From contig CM053154.1 of NCBI GenBank assembly GCA_028571685.1, positions 13,300,001 to 13,364,000 on the forward strand: DNA of 64,000 bases. Direction: 5' to 3'. Position 1 is the first letter of the stretch; every line of letters starts with the position of its first letter. Below, piece by piece: positions 63,540-64,000 of this stretch. The position numbers and the translations under genes are program-made. Below the pieces are notes generated by a model, which saw nothing but the letters and a program-made list of their open reading frames with translations, was not told the origin of the DNA and ran no database searches. Source of the stretch: Heterohyrax brucei. Its lineage: Eukaryota; Chordata; Mammalia; Hyracoidea; Procaviidae.

Positions 63540-64000
63540 AGAATTATAGAAAAAGGGAGCCTTTGGTGGCTTTTTGTCTTGGTGAACAGACTTGAGAGAG
63601 TTTGAAGTGCAATTAGCAGAGATTAAATGCAACTTGTTCTGCCTAGAATAGCCTTGGAGACTGTGGTTGGTTAAAAGGTTTATAATTAAGCTAATATTGC
63701 ATTGTCATTTTAGAGTCTTTGCCTGGTAGAACTTTAACCCTTCCTTCTTCATACCTCCCTCAAGTCCACTGCTAAATTACAGTCAACACAGCACAGACTT
63801 GAAAGAACAACACGAAATCATCAGGCATCAGGCCTAACAAATCTGAGTGGTAAATTTCTCAGTTGTTGAATAGCTAATGACGTGCTCTGTAATGTAAAAT
63901 CCAGCAAAGCGCTATTAAGGATACAGCCTGTTGTTTGCAAAGGCAGCGTTACAGACACACGGGTCCCACATCCTCCCTGCTTCTATGACTTTGTTCCCAG
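63540..64000. promoter_or_regulatory. repeat-free block with homeobox-like motifs
   Basis: No transposon recognised in 460 bp. TAAT-core sites cluster: gtgcaattagcagag, tataattaagctaatattg, atagctaatgacgtg (with a CRE-like TGACGTG). This is a candidate conserved non-coding element, possibly continuing past the window. The motif evidence is weak. Confidence 0.3.

Overview
The window is non-coding, repeat-dense DNA from a placental mammal. I found no protein-coding gene, no rRNA and no functional tRNA gene. The dominant SINE is a tRNA-derived element of about 160 bp, with a head like GGAAACCCTGGTGGC and a tail like GAGTCGGAATCGACTC. I recognise it as the Afrotherian AfroSINE, present here in about 29 copies or fragments. 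With it occur RTE-class LINE fragments, a tRNA-Gly-headed SINE and L1 copies with a distinctive 3' UTR. Together these point to an afrotherian, most likely an elephant. The species call and all family names are from memory; no library search was possible.

Layout: 1-6 kb holds AfroSINEs, MaLR-type LTRs and GC-rich single-copy DNA with two CTCF-like motifs. 6.8-9.5 kb is old L1-like DNA with a tail-less L1 fragment inserted, followed by an LTR inserted in a MER5-like element. 11.5-23.7 kb carries SINEs, RTE fragments, ERVL/MaLR LTRs and a second tail-less fragment. 23.7-29 kb is largely single-copy with MIR/L2 fossils. 29.4-31.5 kb is the longest RTE copy, with a recognisable reverse transcriptase remnant. 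32.1-33.1 kb is a repeat-free stretch rich in homeobox-, POU-, forkhead-, GATA- and RFX-like sites, the best candidate regulatory element. 35.8-37 kb has an L1 tail expanded into a 24-bp minisatellite, then an LTR. 37.9-44.1 kb is an L1 cluster: one inverted copy and a head-to-tail pair sharing one target-site duplication. 44.8-48.9 kb is an old antisense L1. 50-53.7 kb has MER20, MER5 and MIR relics, including a nearly identical inverted MER5 pair. 54.4-55.4 kb is a probable class II retroviral solo LTR. 56.1-57.6 kb has a 5'-inverted RTE and a third tail-less L1 fragment. 60.5-62 kb has an RTE endonuclease remnant and a fold-back mariner inside an L1 relic. The last kilobase is AfroSINE, a CA repeat and single-copy DNA.

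Nothing here forms a gene system. The interest lies in insertion mechanics: tail-less L1 fragments with target duplications, tandem elements sharing one duplication, a twin-primed RTE, a fold-back mariner and a SINE tail shared with the RTE that probably mobilises it. Regulatory suggestions rest on motif reading and repeat-freeness only.
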